64,000 nt of DNA from Collinsella aerofaciens. GTDB taxonomy: Bacteria; Actinomycetota; Coriobacteriia; Coriobacteriales; Coriobacteriaceae. The notes beneath the pieces were generated by a model. It did no database searches. It had not been told where the DNA came from and was given only the letters and a program-made list of their open reading frames with translations. Shown one piece after another: positions 24,284 to 31,864 of the stretch (positions are counted from its first letter, which is position 1; each line of letters begins with the position of its first letter). Location of the stretch: assembly GCF_015548375.1 (NCBI RefSeq), contig NZ_JADMWW010000003.1, positions 62,001 through 126,000 of the forward strand, in the 5' to 3' direction. The position numbers and the translations under genes are program-made.

Positions 24284-25675
24284 CTACTCCTCGGCATGTG
24301 CCCCATCAAGCTCATAGAACTTGGTGGATGCCGGCAGGAACATCAGATCGACGTCGCCGATCGGGCCCGAACGGTTCTTGGCCACGACGATACGCGTAAC
24401 GCCCTCGTCGGGTCGATCGTCGCGCGAGGCTTCGGCCTCGTCGGCGGAGCGGTCCAAGAACATAACGATATCGGCGTCCTGCTCGATGGAGCCCGATTCA
24501 CGAAGGTCGGAAAGCTGCGGGCGCTTGCCGGTACGGGATTCGACCTGACGCGAAAGCTGCGACAGCGCGATGAGCGGGATCTTGAGCTCCTTAGCCATGA
24601 TCTTCAGACCACGCGACATCTCCGAAACCTCGACGGTGCGACTCTCGGAGCGACGCCCCGGCGGAGGGCTCACCAGCTGCAGGTAGTCCAGGATGATGAT
24701 GGCCTTCTCCTTGTTATGGAGCATGCGGCGGCTCTTGGCGCGAATCTCGGTCACCGTGGTGCCAGGCGTATCGTCAATCAAAATATCGAGCTTAGACAAG
24801 GTCTGCGTGGCCTCGTTGATGTTGGCCCACTGCTCGGGGCTAATTCGACCCATGCGGAAGTCACTGATCGAGATCATGGCGTAGGCGCAAATCAGACGCT
24901 GGGCAATTTCCTTGCCCGACATCTCCAGCGAGAAGAAGCCGACGGTATAGCCCGCAGCGGCGGCGTTGAGCGCCAAATTCAGGGCGAACGACGTCTTACC
25001 CACAGCAGGACGGGCGCCGATGATGATGAGCTGGCCCTCGCGGAAGCCCATGAGCATGCGGTCGAGCGACGGGAAGCCCGTGGGAACGCCCGCCGCCTGA
25101 CCACCGGCCTGGCACACTTCCTCGGCCTCGTTATAGGCCTCGACCATAAACTCGGTCAGCGTCTTGTAGCTCGACTTGACCTCGCGTGCCGTGACCTTGA
25201 GCAGCTTGCTCTCGGCCAGCTCGACAACCTCCTTGGTGTCGGTGGGGGCGTTATATGCCAGCGCGTTGATCTCGTTGGTGGCGCCGATCAGCTCGCGCAG
25301 CATCGAGTCGCGGCGAACGATGGCGGCATGGTGCTGCCAGTTGACGAGCGACAGGGTCTGACCCATCAACTCCAAAATGTACGCCTCGCCGCCCACGGCG
25401 TCGAGCTTGTTGATGCTTCGCAGATAATCGATCAGCGAGATGGAGTCGATGGGAATGCGGCTGTTGTACATATCGACCATCGCGGTATAGATGGTCTTAT
25501 GAATGGGCCGGTAGAAGTCATCGGGCTGCAGCTCGACCTGGGCTTCTTCGACCACCTCGGGCGATAGCAGCATAGCGGCCAGTACATTGGCCTCTGCATC
25601 TTGGTTTTGGGGAAGACCCAACTTTGAGCCGCGGTCCTCAACCGTCAGCCCGGTCTCCCTATCGTCATATGCCAT
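24284..25675 (-). CDS. dnaB: Replicative DNA helicase
   Basis: Hexameric 5'-3' helicase at the replication fork. 463 residues: the N-terminal DnaB domain begins LPQNQDAEANVLAAMLLSPE, and the RecA-like C-terminal domain has Walker A GARPAVGKTSFALN, Walker B AIIILDYLQL and LSQLSRQVESR. No intein. I chose ATG 25675 because GAGG lies about eight bases upstream; two earlier in-frame ATGs (25681, 25687) are possible. Last gene of the rpsF-ssb-rpsR-rplI-dnaB group, 225 bases after rplI with a terminator between them. Confidence 0.96.
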   Translation of the reverse strand: MAYDDRETGLTVEDRGSKLGLPQNQDAEANVLAAMLLSPEVVEEAQVELQPDDFYRPIHKTIYTAMVDMYNSRIPIDSISLIDYLRSINKLDAVGGEAYILELMGQTLSLVNWQHHAAIVRRDSMLRELIGATNEINALAYNAPTDTKEVVELAESKLLKVTAREVKSSYKTLTEFMVEAYNEAEEVCQAGGQAAGVPTGFPSLDRMLMGFREGQLIIIGARPAVGKTSFALNLALNAAAAGYTVGFFSLEMSGKEIAQRLICAYAMISISDFRMGRISPEQWANINEATQTLSKLDILIDDTPGTTVTEIRAKSRRMLHNKEKAIIILDYLQLVSPPPGRRSESRTVEVSEMSRGLKIMAKELKIPLIALSQLSRQVESRTGKRPQLSDLRESGSIEQDADIVMFLDRSADEAEASRDDRPDEGVTRIVVAKNRSGPIGDVDLMFLPASTKFYELDGAHAEE

Positions 25676-25828
25676 GAGCATCCTCATTCATATCGCTTGC
25701 GAGCATCCATAGTATCAGCCACGGTCCAAAAACGGACCGCGCGCCGCCAATCATCACCGAACCAAACGGATGAACGGTCCTGTATATAGGACTTCGACGC
25801 AACGTTCACCATGACACTCACTCAGCGC

Positions 25829-25867
25829 AAAAAGCAAAAGGGCGCCCTGGTTTCCCAGAGCGCCCTT
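25829..25867 (-). terminator. Terminator after rplI
   Basis: Stem AAGGGCGCCCTGG (25838-25850) with its near complement (25855-25867), followed on the minus strand by TTTTGCTTTTT. It separates the ribosomal protein operon from dnaB. Confidence 0.8.
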
Positions 25868-25899
25868 CTTAGAACAAGATTGTTGCGTTGCAGCAAATG

Positions 25900-26439
25900 C
25901 TACTCGGCAGCAGCCTCAGTCTCGACCTCGGCGGTCTCGGCCTCGGCGACCTCAGCGGCCTCCTCGACCTCAGCCTCGGCAGCGAGCTCATCGGCGGTAA
26001 CGCCGACGAGAACGACAACCTCGGCCTTGATCTCGCGGTACAGCGAGATGGCAACGGTGTGGGCACCGGCAACCTTGATGGGCTTACCGAGCTCGACGCG
26101 CTTGCGGTCGATGTCCATACCGAGCTGAGCCTTGATGGCGTCAGCGATCATAGCGGCGGTAACGGAGCCAAAGAGGATGCCCTCGTCGCCGACCTTGACG
26201 TCAACGGTGACCGTCTTGCCCTCGAAGGCAGCCTTGGTCTCGTTGGCGGTAGCCAGACGGACGGCCTCGCGCTTGGCGATGTTGTTGCGACGCTCGTCAA
26301 GCTGCTTGAGGTTGCCCTTGGTGGCGGCAACAGCGAGCTTCTTGGGGAACAGGAAGTTCTCAGCGTAACCCTGAGCGACCTCTACGACGTCACCCTCGCC
26401 GCCCTTGCCCTTGATCTCATCGAGAAGAATAACCTTCAT
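25900..26439 (-). CDS. rplI: Ribosomal protein bL9
   Basis: 179 residues. The N-terminal domain MKVILLDEIKGKGGEGDVVEVAQGYAENFLFP is classic, followed by the long connecting helix and the C-terminal rRNA-binding domain ending near residue 150. A further 25-30 residue tail of Ala, Glu and Val (AEVEEAAEVAEAETAEV) is extra compared with the usual 148-150 residues. Such acidic tails occur in some Actinobacteria and are presumably disordered. Confidence 0.96.
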   Translation of the reverse strand: MKVILLDEIKGKGGEGDVVEVAQGYAENFLFPKKLAVAATKGNLKQLDERRNNIAKREAVRLATANETKAAFEGKTVTVDVKVGDEGILFGSVTAAMIADAIKAQLGMDIDRKRVELGKPIKVAGAHTVAISLYREIKAEVVVLVGVTADELAAEAEVEEAAEVAEAETAEVETEAAAE

Positions 26440-26454
26440 GATGCGTCTCCCTTC

Positions 26455-26721
26455 TTAGCCGCGGTCGCGGTTGCCACGAGAGGAAACCACGGGGACGGTG
26501 TACGGCAGGAGAGCCATCTCGCGGGCGCGCTTGATGGCGTTGGCGATGTCATGCTGATGCTGCGTGCAAGCGCCAGTGACGCGACGGGGCTTGATCTTGC
26601 CACGGTCGGTCATGTACTTACGGAGAAGCTGAGTGTCCTTATAGTCGATGAACTCAGTGTTCTCCTTGCAGAACTGGCAGTACTTACGACGCGGCTGACG
26701 TGCAGAAAAATCATTAGCCAT
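26455..26721 (-). CDS. rpsR: Ribosomal protein bS18
   Basis: 88 residues from [15 protein letters not shown]; the longer frame upstream lacks a ribosome site, whereas AAAGG precedes this ATG. It is the zinc-ribbon-like (C+) version: CQFC (about 14-17) plus ACTQHQH further on. Many genomes carry a C-minus paralogue used under zinc shortage; none is in this window. S18 pairs with S6 on the ribosome, and rpsF is two genes upstream. Confidence 0.96.
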   Translation of the reverse strand: MANDFSARQPRRKYCQFCKENTEFIDYKDTQLLRKYMTDRGKIKPRRVTGACTQHQHDIANAIKRAREMALLPYTVPVVSSRGNRDRG

Positions 26722-26793
26722 GTCAAAATACCTTTCATTTGGCAACTTCGGCGAACCGAAGCCGCCTCTCACTCAAAAATAGGTGAACAACCC

Positions 26794-27246
26794 TTAGAAC
26801 GGGATGTCCTCATCGTAGACGTCGACCGCAGGCGGCGTAGCCACCGGTGCGGCAGGACGTGCTGCGGGCGCGGGGGCTGCGGGGGCGTAACCGCCCTGAT
26901 CGTAGCCACCCTGGCCACCACGGGAGCTCATAAACTCGATCTCATCGACGATGACCTCAAGCTTGCTCCGGCGCTGGCCGTCGCGCTCCCAAGAGCTGTA
27001 GCGCAGCTTGCCCTCGATCGCGACCTTGTTTCCCTTTGCCAGGAAACGGCTCACGGCCTCGGCGCGGGTGCCGAACATGGTGCAGTCGACAAAGTTGGGA
27101 TAGTCCTCCCACTCGCCAGTCTGCGCGTTGCGGCGACGATCGTTCACGGCGACGCCAAAGGACAGAACCTGGGTTCCGCCGGCGGTGGCGCGCAGCTCGG
27201 GATCGCGGGTGAGGTTACCGGTGATGTTCACTCGATTGATGCTCAT
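26794..27246 (-). CDS. ssb: Single-stranded DNA-binding protein
   Basis: 150 residues: OB fold (1-105, starting MSINRVNITGNLTRDPELR), then a short Gly/Pro/Ala-rich linker and the acidic tip DEDIPF that recruits replication and repair proteins. It protects single-stranded DNA at forks. It sits between rpsF and rpsR as in most bacteria. Confidence 0.97.
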   Translation of the reverse strand: MSINRVNITGNLTRDPELRATAGGTQVLSFGVAVNDRRRNAQTGEWEDYPNFVDCTMFGTRAEAVSRFLAKGNKVAIEGKLRYSSWERDGQRRSKLEVIVDEIEFMSSRGGQGGYDQGGYAPAAPAPAARPAAPVATPPAVDVYDEDIPF

Positions 27247-27294
27247 AACTCACTACTTCCTCTTGGGGCACAAGCCCAGTCCAAAACGACAGTC

Positions 27295-27588
27295 TTACTC
27301 CTGGTCGTCGCGGCGGACGATCATGTGGCGGACCACAGCGTCGGTGATGCGCAGGACGCGATCAAGCTCGGCGATCTGGGTAGGATCTGCGTGGAAGTTG
27401 ATGAGGGTGTAGTCACCATCGGTGAGGTCGTTGATCTCGTAGGCGAGCTTGCGCTTGCCCCACTCGTCAACGGAGTCGACCTTGCCAGCGCCCTCAGCGA
27501 TCGTGGTATCGATACGCTTCATAACAGCGAGACGAGTCTCGGGGTCGAGCGACGGGTCAACAAAGAACAGCAGTTCATAAGCCTTCAT
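27295..27588 (-). CDS. rpsF: Ribosomal protein bS6
   Basis: 97 residues starting MKAYELLFFVDPSLD; ATG 27588 has GAGGAGGTGA directly upstream. The alpha/beta ferredoxin-like fold ends in an Asp/Glu-rich tail (RRDDQE). First gene of the operon. A promoter (27660-27688) and a leader hairpin lie upstream. Confidence 0.96.
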   Translation of the reverse strand: MKAYELLFFVDPSLDPETRLAVMKRIDTTIAEGAGKVDSVDEWGKRKLAYEINDLTDGDYTLINFHADPTQIAELDRVLRITDAVVRHMIVRRDDQE

Positions 27589-27614
27589 ATTGTCACCTCC
27601 TCTGGGCAAATGTG

Positions 27615-27643
27615 GCTTCAGGTCGTGAAGGTGCGCCTGAAGC
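27615..27643 (-). promoter_or_regulatory. rpsF leader hairpin, possible S6:S18 binding element
   Basis: GCTTCAGG and CCTGAAGC pair (27615-27622, 27636-27643) around a 13-base loop, between the promoter and the rpsF ribosome site. Many bacteria autoregulate rpsF through an S6:S18-binding hairpin in this position. I do not clearly see the conserved CCG, so the functional call is tentative. Confidence 0.4.
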
Positions 27644-27659
27644 AGGAAAAGACTTGGTA

Positions 27660-27688
27660 ATAATATCTTTCAACCTCCCAGGCCGCAA
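27660..27688 (-). promoter_or_regulatory. Promoter of the rpsF-ssb-rpsR-rplI operon
   Basis: On the minus strand TTGCGG and TATTAT are separated by exactly 17 bases, about 70 bases upstream of the rpsF start. The remaining spacer (27690-28045) shows no gene or repeat that I can support. Confidence 0.65.
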
Positions 27689-28048
27689 GAATATGCAGCT
27701 ACAACCTCATGACCTCCACATATGCCCATGCTCGCACCACGTTTCATGCGCATTCCAACCAAATGCCGACCAAGAGCTTGACGGATTTGTGGACAAGATA
27801 CGATGCCGCGGGGACAAGCTGAGCCAAGCCGCAGGTCAACGGGCATAAGGCTGTGGTCGCAAAATGCATGCCAGTGGTCCACAGCACCACCCAAAGATTT
27901 TTAAATTCATTGCCAAGTCGCTTATGAATACCCCTTTTGAACAATTGAGTTGATCAACCACGCTGGTCGGAAGCCGTTTTTTGTCACCTCAAACCCCACT
28001 GCAACGCCAAGCGCGGCCGAACGTTTTAAAAAATGCCAACTTTTCTGT

Positions 28049-28076
28049 TTGCACTTTGCGATTCCTCGTGTATACT
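28049..28076 (+). promoter_or_regulatory. Promoter of the tRNA-Ser pair
   Basis: TTGCAC and TATACT with 16-base spacing, 17 bases before the first tRNA-Ser. Confidence 0.65.
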
Positions 28077-28092
28077 GACTTTCGCATTTAAC

Positions 28093-28183
28093 GGAGAGTT
28101 GTCCGAGTGGCCGAAGGAGCACGATTGGAAATCGTGTAGGCGTCAAAAGCGTCTCCAGGGTTCAAATCCCTGACTCTCCGCCA
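28093..28183 (+). tRNA. tRNA-Ser (GGA)
   Basis: Cloverleaf with a 7-bp acceptor stem (GGAGAGT/ACTCTCC), anticodon loop TTGGAAA giving GGA, a long variable arm typical of serine tRNAs, TTCAAAT in the T loop, and encoded CCA. Confidence 0.96.
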
Positions 28184-28231
28184 GTTAATTCCAAAGCAGG
28201 CCTTCGAGCCTGCTTTGTTTTTACCCCACGC

Positions 28232-28322
28232 GGAGGGGTGGCAGAGTGGTTGAATGCGGCGGTCTCGAAAACCGTTTGGCCTGTATAAGGTCACGAGGGT
28301 TCGAATCCCTCCTCCTCCGCCA
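28232..28322 (+). tRNA. tRNA-Ser (CGA)
   Basis: Acceptor GGAGGGG with one wobble pair, anticodon loop CTCGAAA giving CGA, long variable arm, T loop TTCGAAT and encoded CCA. It lies 48 bases after the first tRNA-Ser and is probably cotranscribed with it. Confidence 0.95.
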
Positions 28323-28333
28323 TTTTGGTTGAG

Positions 28334-28360
28334 AAAGCTCCCAAGAATGGGAGCTTTTTT
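28334..28360 (+). terminator. Terminator of the tRNA-Ser operon
   Basis: AAAGCTCCC pairs with GGGAGCTTT around AAGAAT, followed by T residues. Confidence 0.88.
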
Positions 28361-28393
28361 GTTATCGAAATACGTCTCGATCCCACGCTTCCC

Positions 28394-28472
28394 CAAACAT
28401 GTACGTCACCCTCCAAAACCGACATTTTTCGACATCTTTGGAGGCTGACGTACACGTTTGGATTGAGCTCAC
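28394..28472 (+). repeat. Palindromic end repeat A of the DUF559 cassette
   Basis: About 79 bp. 28394-28417 and 28437-28460 form a hairpin with 22 of 24 positions paired (core GTACGTCA then CCTCCAAA). The match with repeat B, in inverted orientation, continues 12 bases past the hairpin on the gene side (GATTGAGCTCAC). Confidence 0.85.
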
Positions 28473-28482
28473 GGGAGCGGCA

Positions 28483-29490
28483 CTATTCGGAAGGTGCCTC
28501 CTCGTCTCGTATGCTTTTCCAGTTGCGGATAAGTGCCTTGCGTAGTTCGTTTTGTTTTCTCTGGTACCCGGTGTCGGTACAGCGAGGCATGCCGAGTGCT
28601 TCGCGAATGTTGTTCATGGCGCGGTGAAAGGCGAGCTGACTACTGAACTGAGCCGAAGTGAGCGTAACGATTCGATATCCCATTTGGGAGAGAACGGCCT
28701 CTCGCTCCGCATCTGCTCCCTTGCGCTCGAGCTCATCGTGAAAACCGCCCTTATATTCGATACCGAGCGCCCTGCGCTTATAGGTCACGAGCGCATCGAT
28801 TTTGAGTGTTCGAGCTTTGGCGCAATGCCAGAGACGTTGAGGGATCTCGAGCGGTTTGTTGAGTTCGATACCTCGGATGCCAACGCCGCCTTCGCTTGTT
28901 GGGAGCGAGAGGGCGATTGCCGAAGCGGTCTCCATAGGCGAGGCCGAGTGATCGTAGATGTGCCTGAGCGCAAGCCGTGCACGTGTGGCACCGGGTTTGC
29001 CGGGGTGCCGATCGAGCAGTTCGGTTATTTCATCCTTGGAGGTGGTGGCTGGTTGCTCGGTATAAGGGTCGGCGGGATTGAGCCTCATGCGATAATCGCC
29101 GCAAACTTCATAGCCATATTCGAGATATTCGATCCTATCCATCCACTCGGCAGCGAGCGCGAAGGTGAAGGCTTCGTCGGTGATGAAGATTCCGGGCGTC
29201 AACTCGTTAATATGCTCGTAGGGAAGATTTTGTCCAAGAATGTGGCAAACGACGCCTTTGGTACGAATTCGCTCAAATTCGAATACAACCGCGATATCGA
29301 TAGTCTTAAGCATATCGGACGGAATGCCGCAGTCGGTAAGGGCCTGTCGTATGCGCGCAACACGTTGCTGGGTGGAGATGCCTTGTGCGCCTATCTGGTA
29401 GTCGTGCCGCGCAAGAGACTGAACCAAATTCTGGGGTGCATGATGGACAAGCCATGCGGTTTTATGCGAAATGAGAACAGGGGTATCCAT
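28483..29490 (-). CDS. DUF559-like endonuclease-fold protein of unknown function
   Basis: 335 residues. The N-terminal half (ISHKTAWLVHHAPQNLV...) is of a type I associate with coriobacterial hypothetical proteins. The C-terminal part (about 240-300) has KIDALVTYKRRALGIEYKGGFHD, then a Vsr/DUF559-like end: AEREAVLSQMGYRIVTLTSAQF. The Asp and Glu-x-Lys-like residues fit a PD-(D/E)XK nuclease fold. The gene stands alone between two inverted, self-palindromic repeats of about 80 bp, reminiscent of repeat-associated transposase units. Catalytic activity and mobility are inferences. Confidence 0.7.
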   Translation of the reverse strand: MDTPVLISHKTAWLVHHAPQNLVQSLARHDYQIGAQGISTQQRVARIRQALTDCGIPSDMLKTIDIAVVFEFERIRTKGVVCHILGQNLPYEHINELTPGIFITDEAFTFALAAEWMDRIEYLEYGYEVCGDYRMRLNPADPYTEQPATTSKDEITELLDRHPGKPGATRARLALRHIYDHSASPMETASAIALSLPTSEGGVGIRGIELNKPLEIPQRLWHCAKARTLKIDALVTYKRRALGIEYKGGFHDELERKGADAEREAVLSQMGYRIVTLTSAQFSSQLAFHRAMNNIREALGMPRCTDTGYQRKQNELRKALIRNWKSIRDEEAPSE

Positions 29491-29582
29491 TGAGGGCCTC
29501 TCGCTCTGAGCCGGTATCCAACTCTTATGTCCGTTGAAGTGGGGAAATATACCGGATGTGAGTAAATCAACTCACTCATGCT

Positions 29583-29661
29583 GTGAGCTCAATCCAAACA
29601 TGTACGTCAGCCTCCAAAGATGTCGGAAAATGTCGTTTTTGGAGGGTGACGTACATGTTCT
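29583..29661 (-). repeat. Palindromic end repeat B of the DUF559 cassette
   Basis: Inverted copy of repeat A with only a few differences over about 79 bp. Its own hairpin arms are 29595-29618 and 29638-29660. The non-palindromic GAGCTCAATCC side again faces the gene. The rest of 29491-29794 shows nothing else that I can support. Confidence 0.85.
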
Positions 29662-29794
29662 GGACCCCTGGCATTCCAGCAACGCCATGCCCCCACCCAG
29701 TCCCGACCGTTTGCCGAGCAATAGGGTCGCAATCGGCGCCGAACATGTACTATGTACGGGCATTGTCCAAATCCGTAATCCAAAGGACCCCATC

Positions 29795-30484
29795 TTGCCC
29801 GTCGTCGCCGCTATGACCATTACCTCACATGCATCGGATGCCATGGTCGCCATTCCGTTTTGGCTCGAGATGTTCGCTGTTGTCGCTGCATCGATCTCGG
29901 GTGTGCTGGTTGCGCGCGAGCACAAGCTCGACCTGGTGGGCGCGGTCGCGCTCGCGGTGGTCTGCGGTCTGGGCGGCGGTCTCTTGCGCGACATGACGCT
30001 GCAGGTGGGCAACGTCTACATCCTCAACCAGCCGATGGCGCTGCCACTTTCCATTGCCACAGCAGCCATCATCTATATTTTCCCGGCAATCGTCGACAAA
30101 CCCGAAAAACTCATTCCCCTGCTCGACATCATCTCGGTCGGCATCTACGCCGCCACTGGAGCAGACAAGGCGCTGGTCTACGGCTTTGCGCCGGCGGTGT
30201 GCATCATGATGGGCTTTTTCACCGCGGTGGGCGGCGGCATGTTGCGCGACGGCTTTATGGGCGTGGTTCCGGGCATTTTCCAACGTACTAACTTTTATGC
30301 CATCGCCGCCATCGCCGGATCGACAAGCTATGTGTGTCTCGTTACGAGCGGCATCATGAGCAATGTCGCCGCGCTGGTCGTATGCGTTGTCGTGACCATG
30401 GGTCTGCGCTGGCTCTCGCTGCGCTTTGATATCAAAAGCCCCACCGAAGAAGATATCGCGCGCTTCTTGCACCGTAAAAAGTAG
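29795..30484 (+). CDS. TRIC/YicG-type (UPF0126) membrane protein
   Basis: 229 residues and seven hydrophobic helices in two homologous halves, each with the family's glycine signature: GLGGGLLRD and VGGGMLRD. The family includes trimeric cation channels and proteins proposed to move small anions or glycine; the substrate here is unknown. I chose TTG 29795 because AAAGGA lies seven bases upstream; ATG 29813 is an alternative. The much longer open frame upstream crosses repeat B and is not coding. Confidence 0.85.
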   Translation: MPVVAAMTITSHASDAMVAIPFWLEMFAVVAASISGVLVAREHKLDLVGAVALAVVCGLGGGLLRDMTLQVGNVYILNQPMALPLSIATAAIIYIFPAIVDKPEKLIPLLDIISVGIYAATGADKALVYGFAPAVCIMMGFFTAVGGGMLRDGFMGVVPGIFQRTNFYAIAAIAGSTSYVCLVTSGIMSNVAALVVCVVVTMGLRWLSLRFDIKSPTEEDIARFLHRKK

Positions 30485-30553
30485 ACAGCACGGCACGACC
30501 CTTCGAAATGCAACCGAGAGGTTCTTTTAGAGCGCCCACGCGTTGGGTACCCT

Positions 30554-30578
30554 GTTAGATATATGCCGAGTATCTAAC
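30554..30578. promoter_or_regulatory. Dyad upstream of the bactofilin-like gene
   Basis: GTTAGATA and TATCTAAC separated by nine bases, directly before the GAAGGA ribosome site. Position and shape suit an operator or an mRNA structure controlling the next gene; the regulator is unknown. Confidence 0.45.
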
Positions 30579-30590
30579 GAAGGATTCACT

Positions 30591-31736
30591 ATGCCCTGCA
30601 ATCAATTCCCGTTGACCCAGCGCCGTAAAGCATGGGGCCGCATCACCATCCTATTCGCGCTCATCGCGCTGGCGATCACCGTGCTTCCCACGGCGTCGTT
30701 CGCCGGCACGGACACCGCAGGCAACGTACTTGCGACCGACAATGACGCCAATCCGTCCGGCGTTGAGGGTGACCTGTACTGGGCCGGTCAGGCCCTCAAC
30801 TTGGATGATGTGTCCATCGACCGCGATATCATCGCCGCGGGCGATACCCTCTCTATCCGCGACTGCACGGTGGGTGGCGCCGTCCGCTTGGCGGCACGCA
30901 CTATCGATATCGCCAAGACCACGGTTGACGGCAGCGTTACGGTTGCCGGCCAGCACATCGTCCTCAACACCGATAGCACTGCCAGTTGCTTCTACGCAGT
31001 GGGCGAGACGGTCGCCCTGCGCGGCTCCGTCAAGTCGGCAGCGCTCGCGGGCGACACGGTGACTATCGACGGCACGGTCAATGGCGATGTCGAGGTTTGG
31101 GCCGACAAGCTCATCCTGGGCAAGAACGCCCACATCACCGGCACCGTGAACGCGCACGTCTCCGAGGACCCCGAGCGTGCCGCAGGCGCCGAGGTAGGCG
31201 CGCTCAAGATCGAGCGCACCGAGAACGAGGATACTTCCACCGTTAACGATGTCATCGGCGGTATCGTCGCCGCGGCACTCTCGACCTGCTTTGTCGCTCT
31301 GCTGCTCGAGCTCGTCTTTCCGCGCGCGACCGCCAGCGCCGCCGGCATGCTCCACCAGCGCCCCATGCCCCTGTGGGTGAGCGGTCTTCTGAGCACGATT
31401 GCTATCGTCCCCGCCGTCCTACTGCTGATTATCTCTATCGCTGGTCTGTCGCTTGCCGGAGCCCTCTTGTGCGGCGTTATCGGCATCGCGTTGGTGTCGA
31501 GTGCCTTTGCGGGGTGTGCGATCGCCCGCATGGTCGGACACAGCCAGAACCGTTACGCCATGGCGGCCGTAGGTGGCATCGCCGCGGGCGCGCTTACGGC
31601 AATCCCCCTCGTAGGTGATTTCATCAGCGGCGTGACCTTCGTCTTTACACTCGGCTACATCATCCAGATCATCTGGCGCAACGCCCACCTCAAACCGCAG
31701 CAGCCGGCTAACACGCCAGGACTCCCCACCGCTTAG
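30591..31736 (+). CDS. Polymer-forming (bactofilin-like) membrane protein
   Basis: 381 residues: signal-like first helix (about 18-38, ending TASFA), then a region of short beta repeats (50-200; DDVSIDRDII, GGAVRLAARTIDIAKTTVDGSVTVAG, GDTVTIDGTVNGDVEVWADKL) typical of a right-handed beta-helix as in bactofilins and DUF8173/CcmA-type proteins, then four transmembrane helices (225-365). This order, an outside beta-helix before a helical membrane domain, is found in conserved but uncharacterised surface proteins. ATG 30591 follows GAAGGA. Confidence 0.75.
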   Translation: MPCNQFPLTQRRKAWGRITILFALIALAITVLPTASFAGTDTAGNVLATDNDANPSGVEGDLYWAGQALNLDDVSIDRDIIAAGDTLSIRDCTVGGAVRLAARTIDIAKTTVDGSVTVAGQHIVLNTDSTASCFYAVGETVALRGSVKSAALAGDTVTIDGTVNGDVEVWADKLILGKNAHITGTVNAHVSEDPERAAGAEVGALKIERTENEDTSTVNDVIGGIVAAALSTCFVALLLELVFPRATASAAGMLHQRPMPLWVSGLLSTIAIVPAVLLLIISIAGLSLAGALLCGVIGIALVSSAFAGCAIARMVGHSQNRYAMAAVGGIAAGALTAIPLVGDFISGVTFVFTLGYIIQIIWRNAHLKPQQPANTPGLPTA

Positions 31737-31743
31737 CCGCCAA

Positions 31744-31776
31744 CCACCATAAAGGGGCCAGGCACCTTTGTGGTGG
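31744..31776 (+). other. Hairpin after the bactofilin-like gene
   Basis: CCACCA and TGGTGG, with AAAGG/CCTTT inside, form a stem around GGCCAGGCA. It lies seven bases past the stop, without a U-tract. Confidence 0.4.
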
Positions 31777-31802
31777 TGCAGACCAGCTCAGTCCCTGTGC
31801 AC

Positions 31803-31834
31803 AAAAAGGGCGCCGACCATTGCGGTCGACGCCC
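31803..31834 (-). terminator. Terminator of typA
   Basis: Stem GGGCGCCGACC (31808-31818) with GGTCGACGCCC (31824-31834), one mismatch, followed on the minus strand by TTTTT. Confidence 0.85.
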
Positions 31835-31864
31835 TTTCTTATTGGCGGTTATAAGCCCCAGTGC

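Noticed and set aside
29534-29794. N-terminal extension of the TRIC-like gene
   Set aside because: The longer frame crosses repeat B and is Cys/Ser/Pro-rich, with no ribosome site; the TTG at 29795 is well placed.
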